Source: Microcoleus sp. bin38.metabat.b11b12b14.051
GTDB lineage: Bacteria; Cyanobacteriota; Cyanobacteriia; Cyanobacteriales; Microcoleaceae
Assembly: GCF_013299165.1 (NCBI RefSeq)
Contig: NZ_JAAFKD010000003.1
Span: forward strand, 185,381-249,380
Length of the DNA: 64,000 nucleotides
Direction: 5' to 3'
Part shown: positions 53,452 through 63,900 of the stretch, piece by piece
Position numbering within the stretch: position 1 is the first letter of the stretch
Layout: the number at the start of each line of letters is the position of its first letter
Program-made: the position numbers and the translations under genes
The notes under the pieces: model-generated
The model's database searches: none
Told to the model about the DNA's origin: nothing
Seen by the model: the letters and a program-made list of their open reading frames with translations, nothing else

Positions 53452-55890
53452 TCATTCACAATCCACAACAACACTACTATTCTCTCCAATTACAGGCAAC
53501 AAATGCTCGTGCAACTTCATCGCCTGCAAACAACTATTAATCCCAGAAACTGCCCGATCGTACTCTTGAATCTTGCCTTCATTCTCAGCTTGCAATCGCA
53601 AATTCTTAGCAATCTTCTCCTCAGCTTCCTGTGCTAAAGTTTGCTCCAAATAATCGCGAGCTTGACTGTATTTCTGCAAAATATCATCAGCTTGCTGTTC
53701 CGCCATCGGTAACAAATGCTCTTTCAGCGTTTGATTCACAGTTTGGCGGAAAGTTTGCCGAATAGTTCGAGATACTTTAGGCTCAAAATCTAGCCTCAAC
53801 AATTGCCGAATTGCTGGTTGCGCGTCTACCATATTTTCGCAGTCAAAACCTTGGGATGTTTGCTGCAATGTTTCCCGGAATTGGTAAATCGAAAACGTGC
53901 CTTCATCGTAAAAACGCGGACTTTCTCGCACGTAGCGATCGCACTCCACGCCCGCTGCATTCACCAAAGCACGAGAAACCCGCTGCGATAACTCCTCCAA
54001 TTGCTGTTCAATTCCGCCATCATTCCCCAACAACCGATAAAGCAATCGATAGTATTCCGATTTGCGAACACTGTCTTTCAAATACTGGAAATAATTATCA
54101 ACCAGTGACTTAGTAGCCTCTATTAAAATATCTTCCAACTGATTCGCTAAATAATAAAGCGCTTCCACTAAAACCGCGATTAAAGGTGCTGTAGCATTGC
54201 GCGGATGAGCGATCAAAGTGCGTCCGTAAGCCGCCTCAACCGAAAAACCATCTAGCAATTCATCCAAACGGCGAATCATTCGAGATTGGAGTTGGCGAAA
54301 ATCTGTATCGAAAATATCGCATCGGTTCATAATCATATCATTGACTTCTTTGGCGATATGTTCACGAAATTCCTGTCCGACTTGTTGCAATTCTTGATTT
54401 AGCCGCAAAAGTTCTTGGGCTTTCATCGCTTCAATTTCGCGCGGCTGGCTGTCCAAATTCCGCTGGATTGTTTGGTATTGTTTCCGCAGTTGAATGCACA
54501 AATCCTCTAAATCGTCAGCGAGATTTCTGAACAGTTGCGGGCGCTTTTCTTTTGTGAGATAATCAGTGATGGCTGTGCGGAAATCTTCGATACCGCTATC
54601 TTGAATTAATTGCTGGATTAATGGTTGACCTTGTTCCGCCAGAATCCGCACATAATTTTCGCTGGGCGTTTCGTAGCTGTTAACTGAAATCCGAAATTTG
54701 CTGGGAGATAGTTTACCGGAATTCGCACAGTAGCGGTTAAATTCGTTGACAAATTGCGGTGTTTCTTCACTATTTTCGCTGCGATTAACCGCCTTCGTGT
54801 CTGCATCAATCCGATCGCGATTCACGACAAATATGCTATCCAAACCAAAACGATCGCGCCCGGTAGTTTCTTTTTTAATCAAACTCCCGTAAAATCCCAA
54901 CAATCCGCTGGTTTTGTACACTCTGGCGGTGTCGCGAAAGTCGGAATTAATCAGATTTTCTAGGCGCTGTCGCAGTTGCGCGTTGTACCAAGTTTCGTCA
55001 ATGCGGTTGAAAATGTAAAACAGGCGATCGCGAATTCCGGGATTCGATCGCGTTTTCTCCATCAACTCCGTCTCTTCCGTCGTCATTTCCCCAGACGACG
55101 CAGCCTTCAACACGCAGACAACCGCCGAAGTATCAGGGCTTTCAATCTTATCATAGGTCAATTCCGCATCTTGTTTGACAGGCGCGTCAATTCCCGGCGT
55201 ATCGATAATAATATTGCCATCTTGTAGCAGCGGATGGTAACAATAATATTCAACTCGCTTGAGTACAGCACTATTGCTACCGCGCCGCGCATAACTAGCA
55301 GCTTCCTTGAGATTGGAAAAATTAAACTGTTCCATCGAATAAGTAGCGTTTTCGACAGTTTGAATGCGATCGCGATTTGCTGCAAATCCTTCTAAAAGCA
55401 GAGTCAAAGCCTTCGCTTGTTTAGCTCGTTCCGATTTGTTTTCTCCACCTTCCTTTTCAATAATTATGCTGCATCCCTGAGCTAAAATTTTGACTACATC
55501 TGTGAGATTAATGTCAATTTCAGTTGTTAAATTCAACTGCTCGCAAAGAGCATAAGCTTGCTGGCGAATCTCAACTTCACTCAAAAAAGTGAGGACAACA
55601 CGCTCTTTTTCAGGCGCTTCAGCGTAGGCGATATAACACTCAGTACCAGTGGCGTGTCCTTCTGCACTGTAGAGCAATTCTCGCTCCAGCAAAGCATTAA
55701 TCAACATCGATTTTCCCGCACTAAAAGCACCTGCAAATACAATCTCAAATTCTGGAGAAATTGCCTTTTTTAGAGAAGCTTGTACCGCCGTGATATCTTG
55801 TTGTCGCAAAGACGATTCCTGACGCAGCAGTTGTAGTAGAGAATCAACTTGCTCTTGGAGATTTTTGCATTGAGGGGGCATTTGAGTCAT
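53452..55890 (-). CDS. bacterial dynamin-like GTPase
   Basis: An 812-residue large GTPase: G1 GAFSAGKSMLIN (54-65; Lys60/Ser61), G2 Thr in HATGTECY (79-86), G3 DTPG (230-233), G4-like NRID (295-298). A long helical region follows (about 440-812) with hydrophobic patches typical of dynamin assembly and paddle regions, such as LIAVLVEALYYLANQLEDIL. It is longer than the 693-residue Nostoc BDLP. Proteins of this type bind and remodel membranes; in cyanobacteria they are linked to thylakoid or cell membrane maintenance. The gene stands alone, with the start at ATG 55890. Confidence 0.9.
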   Translation of the reverse strand: MTQMPPQCKNLQEQVDSLLQLLRQESSLRQQDITAVQASLKKAISPEFEIVFAGAFSAGKSMLINALLERELLYSAEGHATGTECYIAYAEAPEKERVVLTFLSEVEIRQQAYALCEQLNLTTEIDINLTDVVKILAQGCSIIIEKEGGENKSERAKQAKALTLLLEGFAANRDRIQTVENATYSMEQFNFSNLKEAASYARRGSNSAVLKRVEYYCYHPLLQDGNIIIDTPGIDAPVKQDAELTYDKIESPDTSAVVCVLKAASSGEMTTEETELMEKTRSNPGIRDRLFYIFNRIDETWYNAQLRQRLENLINSDFRDTARVYKTSGLLGFYGSLIKKETTGRDRFGLDSIFVVNRDRIDADTKAVNRSENSEETPQFVNEFNRYCANSGKLSPSKFRISVNSYETPSENYVRILAEQGQPLIQQLIQDSGIEDFRTAITDYLTKEKRPQLFRNLADDLEDLCIQLRKQYQTIQRNLDSQPREIEAMKAQELLRLNQELQQVGQEFREHIAKEVNDMIMNRCDIFDTDFRQLQSRMIRRLDELLDGFSVEAAYGRTLIAHPRNATAPLIAVLVEALYYLANQLEDILIEATKSLVDNYFQYLKDSVRKSEYYRLLYRLLGNDGGIEQQLEELSQRVSRALVNAAGVECDRYVRESPRFYDEGTFSIYQFRETLQQTSQGFDCENMVDAQPAIRQLLRLDFEPKVSRTIRQTFRQTVNQTLKEHLLPMAEQQADDILQKYSQARDYLEQTLAQEAEEKIAKNLRLQAENEGKIQEYDRAVSGINSCLQAMKLHEHLLPVIGENSSVVVDCE

Positions 55891-56200
55891 CGCGGCAGAA
55901 TGCTCCTGATTGTGGGAAAATTAGATTAAGGTTAATTTTCCGCTAATTCAGGAATAATTGCAACAGTAATTTTACTTATGTTATAGCATTTATAAAAACT
56001 CTTGCTACCAAACAAGTGTTGGGCTTGTTTTCTCAAGCCGAAGCGTAAGGTGCGTCGCTATCAAATTGTTGCTTTTTTTTGAGGGATTGTCTGTGGCGAC
56101 GCACCCTACAAAAGACTGTTGCATAACTTTTTAAAATTGGTACGATCCAGGATTGCTCAAAATAATTAGTAGAAGGTGCGCCGAAGAGCACCCTACTACA
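55891..56200. repeat. non-coding spacer with inverted repeat GGTGCGTCGC
   Basis: GGTGCGTCGC (56049-56058) and GCGACGCACC (56096-56105) are a perfect inverted pair with a T-rich loop. Related GACGCACCCTACTA and GGTGCGTCGCG occur near 20734-20805, so it is a dispersed repeat. No gene. Confidence 0.7.
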
Positions 56201-57274
56201 TTAAACCGACAAATCTTGACGCGGTTTGAAAGTCTCAATTTGCCGCAACTTCTCGTACAATTCCCGTTCTTCGTCGCTAATTTCCTTGGGAATTAACACC
56301 TGAATTTCTACTAGCTGATCGCCCCGATCGCCATTTCCCGTCGGATATCCCTTATTCGCCATCCGCAACCGCTTCCCAGACGTGACTCCAGGTGGGAGTT
56401 TCATCTTCACCAAGCCGTCTAGAGTCGGCACTTCAATATCCCCCCCCAGCACCGCTTCGCAGGGCGTCAGAGGCAATTCGCAGCAAATATCCGACATTTC
56501 CAAGCGGAAAAAAGGATGGGGAGAAACGGTGATTTTTAAGTACAAATCGCCGCCGCCAATACCTTGATTTCGCAGGCGAATTCGCTGGCCCGATACCATC
56601 GCGGCGGGCATATTTACCTCGATCCACCGCCCGTCATCTAACCGGATGCGCTCGGTACCGCCGGAATAAGCCCTTTCCAAAGGCAGAGTCAGCCTCGCGT
56701 CAATGTCTTGTCTGATTTCGCGATCGTCAATTTCTCTGGTTTCGCGTCGAATTTCGCGATCGTCCAAATCCCTCCGATCTTCTCTCCGATCTTCGCGAGA
56801 ATTAGCAACATAACTCGTTTTCTTAGAAGCCGTACTCCACGGTTCCGAATCAGGAACTCGCGGTGCATCATTCTCTGTCGCCATCCTCACTTCCCGGCGT
56901 CTTCCCAGCACTTGGTCGAGAAATTTATTAAAATCTGAGTAATCGCTAAAATCGATGTCTTCCGATGATTTACGGCGGCTAGTTTTGTTGTTTCCCCAAG
57001 TCTTAAAATTAGGGATTTTGACGCCTTGTTTGCCTTGAAATCCTTTTTGTTTCCAGAATTTACTAAATTGGTCGTATTGAGCGCGCTTTTCGATGTCGGA
57101 AAGAATATCGTAAGCTTCATTAATATCTTTAAAGTTATCTTCGGCAGATTTGTCGCCCGGATTTACATCGGGGTGCAACTGTCTCGCTAGCCTTCGATAG
57201 GCTTTCTTGATTTCATCAGCCGTAGCGTCTCTGGGTACTCCCAGTATTTGATAGTAATTACGAAAGTTTTCCAT
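56201..57274 (-). CDS. dnaJ: DnaJ-type co-chaperone (CbpA-like, no zinc finger)
   Basis: A 357-residue protein with an N-terminal J domain (about 5-70) including the HPD motif (34-36, RQLHPDVNP), a central charged linker (about 85-185) rich in Arg/Asp (EDRREDRRDLDDREIRRETR), and C-terminal DnaJ domains (about 188-340; GGTERIRL, LRNQGIGGGDLYLKI, GVTSGKRLRMANKGYP). It lacks the CxxCxGxG zinc finger, so it is a type II J protein. It lies downstream of dnaK on the same strand but separated from it by an intervening gene. The leader is a CTTCTTCC array without a Shine-Dalgarno. Confidence 0.9.
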   Translation of the reverse strand: MENFRNYYQILGVPRDATADEIKKAYRRLARQLHPDVNPGDKSAEDNFKDINEAYDILSDIEKRAQYDQFSKFWKQKGFQGKQGVKIPNFKTWGNNKTSRRKSSEDIDFSDYSDFNKFLDQVLGRRREVRMATENDAPRVPDSEPWSTASKKTSYVANSREDRREDRRDLDDREIRRETREIDDREIRQDIDARLTLPLERAYSGGTERIRLDDGRWIEVNMPAAMVSGQRIRLRNQGIGGGDLYLKITVSPHPFFRLEMSDICCELPLTPCEAVLGGDIEVPTLDGLVKMKLPPGVTSGKRLRMANKGYPTGNGDRGDQLVEIQVLIPKEISDEERELYEKLRQIETFKPRQDLSV

Positions 57275-57279
57275 TTTTT

Positions 57280-57366
57280 GAAGAAGAAGGAAGAAGGAAG
57301 AAGGAAGAAGGAAGAAGGAAGAAGGAAGAGGGAAGAAGGAAGAGGGAAGAAGGAAGAGGGAAGAGG
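57280..57366. repeat. GAAGGAA heptamer array between dnaJ and the four-helix gene
   Basis: About twelve 7-bp units GAAGAAG, GAAGGAA or GAGGGAA stand directly upstream of the dnaJ start (six bases from the ATG). The array is inverse in orientation to the one at 57859-57910. Confidence 0.93.
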
Positions 57367-57368
57367 TG

Positions 57369-57722
57369 TTATTCTGGTTTCAGTTTATTGATAGTGCTGA
57401 CAATTAGTCGTGTGACTTCATCTACTTCTTTGACAACAGGTGATATTTGCTCGTGTTTTCCTAACCCCACTTTTTCCGAAATCACTAAATGAGTATCCAG
57501 TTCTCTCAGCGAACCGAGGGCTATTTGTAAATATCGAATATACTCTTTCGTGCTCACACGTCCATATCCCTCAGCAATATTAGCTGGTACTGATACAGAT
57601 GCACGGCGAATTTGACTGGTAAGACCATATAGTTCAGATTGATGAAAAGATTTGGTTAATTCGTAGCAAAGTTGACAAAGATAAATACCCCGCTGCCAGA
57701 TGTATTGTTCTCTATGGCTCAT
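57369..57722 (-). CDS. four-helix bundle protein (23S rRNA intervening-sequence family)
   Basis: I start it at the ATG 57722 (117 residues, the usual size); a frame open to 57791 adds an unlikely hydrophobic start. Signatures: YELTKSFHQSELYGLTSQIR, RRASVSVPANIAEGYGR, then YIRYLQIALGSLRELDTHL. These are diagnostic for the S23/avd-like four-helix bundle family, found in rRNA intervening sequences and as retroelement accessory proteins. No retroelement or rRNA is nearby. It sits between dnaK and dnaJ, flanked on both sides by GAAGGAA-type arrays in inverted orientation, which suggests a mobile or inserted cassette. Confidence 0.9.
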   Translation of the reverse strand: MSHREQYIWQRGIYLCQLCYELTKSFHQSELYGLTSQIRRASVSVPANIAEGYGRVSTKEYIRYLQIALGSLRELDTHLVISEKVGLGKHEQISPVVKEVDEVTRLIVSTINKLKPE

Positions 57723-57858
57723 AAGATATACTTTTCTGCCTATCTGTGATAGTAACTGCAATTTAATTAAAAGAATTTTAGTCCTAGGCATAGGGAATAA
57801 AAATATTGGAGAAGTTGCAGGAAAGAGCAGTCATATATTCTTAGAATTAAAACCTGCT

Positions 57859-57910
57859 CTTTTCCTTCTTACTTCTTCCTTCTTCCTTCTTCCTTCTTCC
57901 TTCTTCCTTC
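57859..57910. repeat. CTTCTTC/TTCCTTC heptamer array after dnaK
   Basis: About seven units of the 7-mer CTTCTTC or CCTTCTT, ending two bases before the dnaK stop codon. It is inverse to the array at 57280-57366, and together they bracket the four-helix-bundle gene. Confidence 0.93.
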
Positions 57911-57912
57911 AA

Positions 57913-60039
57913 TTACAGCCAATCGTCGTCATCATCCCAGTCGTCGCTTTGATTTTGATAGGGGCGAGTCGGGCGGTTATTGCTGGTTCTGCGATCGGGC
58001 GTGCGATCGGGTGTGCGATCGTAAGATCGATCGTAGGATCGATCGCGATCGCCCATACGTTCACCCTGACGATCGTAGGGGCGATCGGGCATTGGATCGA
58101 CAGTCGATCGCCTGTACGGCTTAGCATTTTGATAATAATTATTATCATCGGTGCGCCGCTTTGTGCTATCGCCCGTAAAAGTCCGCTTCACAGACTCAAA
58201 GAAATCATCATCATCGTCATCATCAGCAAAAGCAGAAACTTCGCGGTTCAAATCATAAAGAGCATCCTGTAAATCCGAGCCAACTTGATCGACTCCGCGC
58301 TCGTCGTTGCGCTCCAAACTGTCTCGCAATTCCCGAATTAACGTTTCAATCCGCTGGCGGCTTCTTTGAGCAAACTGCATTCCGCGATCGAGCGCCACCT
58401 CCCGCAACTGCCGCTCGGCCTGATAAGCCAAAGCCTCAGCGCGATTGCGTTTTTCCACCCTTTCTCGCTGCAACTTATCAGCTTGAGCAAACTGTTCCGC
58501 ATCGCGAATCATTTGATTGACTTCCTGCTGGCTCAGAGTCGAAGCACCTTGCACAGTAATGCTTTGTTCCCTACCAGTAGTTTTATCCAAAGCAGTCACC
58601 AACAGCATCCCGTTAGCATCAATATCAAAAGCTACCTGTACCTGCGGAATCCCTCGCGGTGCTGGCGGAATTCCATTTAATTTAAACCGTCCCAAAGACT
58701 TATTATCTCTGCCTAATTCCCGTTCTCCTTGGATGATGTGAACTTCTACCACAGTTTGGTTGTTTTCCGCAGTCGAAAAAATGTCCGATCGCCTAACTGG
58801 AATAGTAGTATTGCGAGGAATCAGTTTTTTCATCACCCCGCCGATCGTTTCCAAGCCCAGCGAGAGCGGCGTCACATCCAACAACAGCACATCGCGGACA
58901 TCCCCGCCCAAAATCCCCGCCTGAATAGCAGCACCCACCGCCACAACCTCATCAGGATTCACATTTTGATTCGGCTCGCGATCGATCAAACTGCGAACAA
59001 TTTGCTGTACCAAAGGAATCCGAGTCGAACCACCCACCAACACAACTTCATCAATTCGAGAAGGACTCATATTGGCATCAGCCAAAGCTTGTTTCACCGG
59101 ACGGCGCAGCCGCTGCACCAAATCGGTACACAGCCCCTCAAATTGACCGCGAGTCAGCCGCGTCTCCAAATGCAAAGGCCCATCTTCATTTGCATCAATA
59201 AACGGCAAATTAATCTCAGTGACACCGACTCCCGATAGCTCTATTTTTGCTTTTTCAGAAGCTTCAATCAATCGCTGCAAAGCTTGGCGATTTTTGCGTA
59301 AATCCACGCCTTCTTTTTCTATGAATTGTTCGGCTAACCAATCAACAATTTTCTGGTCAAAATCATTGCCTCCCAATTGAGTATCGCCGCTAGTTGCCTT
59401 AACTTCAAATACTCCATCTCCAACGTCTAAAATAGATACATCAAAAGTACCGCCGCCCAAATCAAAAACTAAAATAGTTTGACTTTCTCGCCGTTCCAAA
59501 CCGTAGGCCAAAGAAGCCGCAGTCGGCTCATTTAAAATCCGCTTTACATCAAGTCCGGCAATTCTGCCAGCATCCCGCGTCGCCTGTCGCTGCGAGTCGT
59601 TAAAATAAGCCGGAACAGTGATCACAGCCCCCGTCACTTCTTGTCCCAGATAGCGGCTGGCTTCATCGGCCAACTTCCGCAACACCATCGCCGAAATTTC
59701 CTCTGGGGCGAAATCTTTTTTCAGGCGAGGGCATTTAATTTTGATGTTTCCGTTGTCGTCGCGGCGAGTTGTGTAAGGGACGCGCTTTGCTTCTGAAGTC
59801 AGTTCGGTATATTTGCGTCCGATGTACCGCTTGACGGCGTAAAAGGTGTTTTGGGGGTTCAGAACATTTTGCCGTCTGGCCATTTGTCCGACAAGGCGTT
59901 CTCCTTCCTTGGTGAAAGCAACCACCGAAGGAGTTGTCCGCATCCCTTCTGCGTTGGCAATCACAACCGGTTTGCCCCCTTCCATGACGGCTACTACTGA
60001 GTTTGTCGTTCCGAGGTCAATGCCAACTACTTTTCCCAT
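57913..60039 (-). CDS. dnaK: Hsp70 chaperone DnaK with Asp/Arg-rich tail
   Basis: The 708-residue protein has the complete Hsp70 layout. The ATPase domain (1-385) contains [20 protein letters not shown], the [17 protein letters not shown] motif, [16 protein letters not shown] and [15 protein letters not shown] linker-like [16 protein letters not shown] and a substrate-binding domain to about 540 follow, then a helical lid. The last 66 residues are unusual: repeated DR units ([18 protein letters not shown]) and a final acidic [10 protein letters not shown]. The stretch overlaps many CGATCG/HIP1-type sites. It is probably the DnaK1-type paralogue; the normal EEVD-like end is absent. It is first in a unit that continues to the four-helix gene and dnaJ. 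Confidence 0.95.
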   Translation of the reverse strand: MGKVVGIDLGTTNSVVAVMEGGKPVVIANAEGMRTTPSVVAFTKEGERLVGQMARRQNVLNPQNTFYAVKRYIGRKYTELTSEAKRVPYTTRRDDNGNIKIKCPRLKKDFAPEEISAMVLRKLADEASRYLGQEVTGAVITVPAYFNDSQRQATRDAGRIAGLDVKRILNEPTAASLAYGLERRESQTILVFDLGGGTFDVSILDVGDGVFEVKATSGDTQLGGNDFDQKIVDWLAEQFIEKEGVDLRKNRQALQRLIEASEKAKIELSGVGVTEINLPFIDANEDGPLHLETRLTRGQFEGLCTDLVQRLRRPVKQALADANMSPSRIDEVVLVGGSTRIPLVQQIVRSLIDREPNQNVNPDEVVAVGAAIQAGILGGDVRDVLLLDVTPLSLGLETIGGVMKKLIPRNTTIPVRRSDIFSTAENNQTVVEVHIIQGERELGRDNKSLGRFKLNGIPPAPRGIPQVQVAFDIDANGMLLVTALDKTTGREQSITVQGASTLSQQEVNQMIRDAEQFAQADKLQRERVEKRNRAEALAYQAERQLREVALDRGMQFAQRSRQRIETLIRELRDSLERNDERGVDQVGSDLQDALYDLNREVSAFADDDDDDDFFESVKRTFTGDSTKRRTDDNNYYQNAKPYRRSTVDPMPDRPYDRQGERMGDRDRSYDRSYDRTPDRTPDRRTSNNRPTRPYQNQSDDWDDDDDWL

Positions 60040-60368
60040 ACGTCCGTTGTCTCCTGTGGCGTTGTGTCTAGCTTTTTCAATATAAGCGTTAAGTTCGATC
60101 GCATTTATTGTACCTTGTCGAGCAACGGGGCTGCGGGGGGTTCTCTCACTCCGGGGCCCAAACGGTTCGTAGTACGGACTTCAGTCCGTAACAGGCTGCG
60201 GACTGAAGTCCGCACTACAAACGCGCGGCGGGTTGCAGGTGAGTGTAGGTTGGATTTGTGTGAACCGGCAGCTTTGTCGAATCAGCTTGATGTGTTGGGT
60301 TGCGTTTCAACGGCCCAAGCTAGGTTCTTTAAACTAGAATAGAAAGTAAATTTAGCGGGTTAATTATT
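60040..60368. repeat. non-coding spacer with palindromic repeat (GGACTTCAGTCC family)
   Basis: A hairpin element is present at 60169-60218: GTAGTACGGACTTCAGTCCG is followed after 10 bp by CGGACTGAAGTCCGCACTAC, nearly perfect inverse copies. It belongs to the family of the 52080-52246 array. The other bases hold the dnaK upstream region (minus) and probably the promoter of the antitoxin-like gene (plus). Confidence 0.8.
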
Positions 60369-60623
60369 ATGCAAAGTATTAAAGTGCGATCGCGCGTCGG
60401 TGCGGACGGGATGCTGCATTTGCAAATCCCCAGTGGTATCAAAGATACAGATTTGGAAGTTATTGTAATTTTCCAGCCCATTGTACCTGCAACTGAGGCT
60501 AAAACACCAGGAAATTTAGGCTGGTCACCCGGTTTTTTTGAGAGAACTTTTGGGTGCTTTAGAGATGAACCTTTAGCGCGGGGAGAACAAGGGGAATTTG
60601 AGGAACGGGAGGAATTGCTGTGA
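60369..60623 (+). CDS. VapB-like antitoxin
   Basis: An 84-residue protein starting MQSIKVRSRVGADGMLHLQI, which fits a short N-terminal beta strand/AbrB-like start seen in cyanobacterial antitoxins, with an acidic C-terminus (EQGEFEEREELL) as expected for a toxin-binding tail. Its TGA overlaps the GTG start of a PIN-type toxin frame by four bases (GTGA), the typical toxin-antitoxin coupling. No other domain is visible. The toxin downstream is truncated, so the antitoxin may have no active partner here. The classification rests on position and size. Confidence 0.6.
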   Translation: MQSIKVRSRVGADGMLHLQIPSGIKDTDLEVIVIFQPIVPATEAKTPGNLGWSPGFFERTFGCFRDEPLARGEQGEFEEREELL

Positions 60624-60751
60624 TTTATTTACTGGATACCAATACTTGCATCTGTTTGTTAAATCCAGACCGCAACTCAACTGAACAAGAGCCGCAAAGA
60701 GCCGATCGCACTCAGCAAGAATTAGAGCAATTGCGATCGCCAGGTTTGTAG
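60620..60751 (+). pseudogene. truncated PIN-domain toxin (vapC remnant)
   Basis: The frame starts GTG at 60620 and reads MIYLLDTNTCICLLNPDRNS, the usual VapC start with the first catalytic Asp (LDTN). After about 38 codons it enters GGTTTGTAGTGAGGACTTTA (60743-60762), and the TAG inside that repeat ends it at 60751. A normal PIN domain needs about 130 residues and three more acidic sites. The repeat sequence is the same family as at 52080, so insertion or replacement by this element explains the truncation. Confidence 0.75.
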
Positions 60752-60993
60752 TGAGGACTTTAGTCCTCTTCTCTAAAAGTTTCAGGACTTTAGTCATGAC
60801 TGCGAACTTTATTTATAGCAATCCTAAATCATTATCCAGTCCGTTCATCAGTGTAATTCTTGTAGGGGCAACCCCCCGTGGTTGCCCTCTTTAGTTGACG
60901 CTCTTGGTAGGCCCGCACCATCCACTACCCCTACAAATATGTACAAATCATTTAGGATTGCTATATACGCAATTATCATAACATAAAAAAACC
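60743..60993. repeat. dispersed repeat elements between vapC remnant and helicase gene
   Basis: After the 24-bp GGTTTGTAGTG... element, further motifs lie between 60790 and 60970: TTTATAGCAATCCTAAATCA and its near-inverse TGATTTAGGATTGCTATA near 60812-60831 and 60949-60966, and a GGGGCAACCCCCCGTGGTTG segment. The outer inverse pair makes a repeat element of about 150 bp resembling a short MITE-like unit. No gene. Confidence 0.65.
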
Positions 60994-63900
60994 ATGCCAC
61001 GCATCTTTGACAACATCGAACTTCCCCTACTTCCCGCACTCCGAGAAACCATCAAACTCTCCTATCGAGCAGATTTTTGCGTTGGCTATTTTAACCTCAG
61101 AGGATGGCGGAAAATTAGCGAATCAATCCAAGCATATATGGGAAATCAAGGAGCGTGCTGCCGCCTTTTAGTCGGAATGCAAAGATTGCCCTCCGATGAA
61201 TTAAATGCTAGTTTTAGCCTCCGTTCTCATCACAGCGGAATTGACAATAGTGAAATTAATCTGCTCAAAAAGCGAATAGCAGAAGAATTTCGGCAACAGT
61301 TGACAATCGGCGCTCCCAACGATGCAGACGAGAAGGGTTTGCAACAATTGAGCTATCAAATTAAAAGCGGAAAAGTCATTGTCAAATTATTCTTAGCTTA
61401 TCCCCTACACGCTAAACTCTATCTCGTCCACCGTCACGATCCAAACAGTCCGATTGTGGGATTTTTGGGTAGCAGCAATCTAACTTTATCGGGACTTTCC
61501 AAACAAGGCGAATTGAATATTGATATTTTAGATAATGATGCTTGTAATAAATTGCAAAAATGGTTTGATAACCGCTGGGAAGAATACGGCTGCATTGATA
61601 TTTCCAAAGAACTCGCAGAAATTATCGATCGCAGTTGGGCGAGAACCGAAACAATTCCACCCTACCACATTTACCTCAACATAGTCTATCACCTATCCCG
61701 CGAAGCCATTGCCGGTCTGGCAGAATTTCGCATCCCCAAGGAATTTAAGGGCTTATTTAGGTTTCAAGAAGAATCTGTAAAGTTGGCCGCCCGTCACATC
61801 ACCAAACGAGGTGGCGTAATTATTGGCGACGTTGTGGGTTTGGGAAAAACTTTAGTAGGTACTGCAATAGCTAAAATCTTACAAGAAGATTGTCTGCTGG
61901 AAACCCTGATTATTTGTCCGAAAAACTTAGTAATAATGTGGCAGGAATATGCAGACAGATATCGCTTACTTGCCAAGGTTTTATCCATCAGCCTGGTGCA
62001 ACAAGAATTACCTGAATTGCGTCGCTATCGAGTTGTATTGATTGATGAAAGTCACAACCTCAGAAACCGAGACGGGAAGCGTTATCGAGCCATTCAGGAA
62101 TATATTAAAACCAACGAAAGTAAATGTATTCTACTTTCGGCAACTCCTTACAACAAAAGCTATTTAGATTTATCATCCCAGTTGCGGTTGTTTGTTCCAG
62201 AAGACGAAAATTTAGGATTGCGGCCCGAAGCTTTGCTGAATGAATTGGGTGGTGGGAGTCAAGGAGAATTGGAATTTATCAAACGCCATCAATGTTCGGT
62301 GCGCTCTTTAGCAGCCTTTGAAAAAAGCGAACATCCCGATGATTGGCGAGACTTGATGAAGCGCTATATGGTGAGACGAACTCGCTCGTTTATTAAAGAT
62401 AATTATGCCGTAACTGATGCAGAAACCGATCGCAAATATCTAGAGTTTCCAGATCGCACTCGCTCCTATTTTCCCAGCCGCATCCCAAAAACCATCAAGT
62501 TTAGCTTAGACAACTCCGCAGCCAGCTTGTCGCCCCAGCCTGACTTTCAGGAAATTGTCGCAGTCATTAATGCCCTGAATCTGCCGCGTTACGGGCTGGG
62601 AAACTACATCGCCAAAAAGCCCAAACCAGCACCGACAGAAGCCGAACAGCGACAGTTAAATGCCCTTTCCCGCGCCGGCCGCCGCTTAATGGGTTTTTCG
62701 CGCACGAACTTGTTTAAACGGCTGGAAAGCAGCGGTAGTGCGTTTATTCAGTCACTTGAGCGACATATCTTGCGGAATTTTGTGTACTTATATGCGATCG
62801 ACAATCAGTTAAATATCCCGATCGGCACCCAGGATGCAGACTTGCTAGATATTCGTAACATCGATGAAGATGCAGATTCTGTGATTGCTAACAGTTTTGA
62901 GACCGAAGAAATCGACGACGAGGCAGGCGAAACCTTAGATATCGAAGCCCAATTGCTATTAAGCGAAAAAGCTTTCAAACAGCGAGCAGAAGTTGTCTAC
63001 CAAGAATATCAAAATCGTTACCAGCGCAGATTTAAATGGCTCAGAACCCACTTGTTCGACACCAAGAAGCTAAAACGGGATTTGCTAGCAGATGCTAGCT
63101 CTGTCATGCAAATTTTGCAAAAATGTGGCAACTGGCACTCTCAACCAGATGAAAAATTAGCAGCTTTAGTTAAATTGATCGCAGAAACTCATCCCGATGA
63201 AAAAGTATTAATCTTCACTCAATTTGCCGATACAGTGCGGTACATAACCGATAACTTGAAAGCCTTAAATATTACCAGAGTTGCTGCGGTGACAGGTCAA
63301 ACAAAAGACCCCACAGAACTTACATTGAGGTTTAGCCCTGGTAGCAGCGGTAAGCGGCATACAATCTCGCCCGATCGAGAATTACGGATCTTAATTGCTA
63401 CGGATATTCTCAGTGAAGGTCATAATTTGCAAGACTGCGGCATCATTGTTAATTATGACTTACCTTGGGCAATTATTCGGTTAATTCAGCGGGCGGGAAG
63501 AGTCGATCGCATCGGACAACAAGCTGAGCAAATTTTGTGTTATTCATTTTTGCCTGCGGAGGGAGTAGAAAAGATTATTAATCTGCGGGAAAGACTGCGG
63601 CGCCGATTGCAAGAAAATGCCGAAGTTGTGGGAACCGATGAATCATTTTTTGAAGATGATGCACCTCAAGTTATACTCGACATTTATAATGAAAAATCTG
63701 GCATCTTAGACGGAGAAGAAGATGCCGAAGTTGATTTGACTTCCGAAGCTTTTCAAATTTGGAAAAATGCGACTGACAACAATCCAACTTTGAAAAAAAC
63801 CATTGAATCAATGCCGAATGTAGTTTATTCAACTCGCGCCCACACTCCCGCACCGATGCAGCCAGAAGGCGTTTTATTGTACATGAAAACAGCCGAGGGA

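Noticed and set aside
57700..58272. A 190-codon plus-strand ORF over the dnaK tail
   Set aside because: It is antisense to the DR-repeat tail and arises from palindromic CGATCG sequence and the heptamer array.
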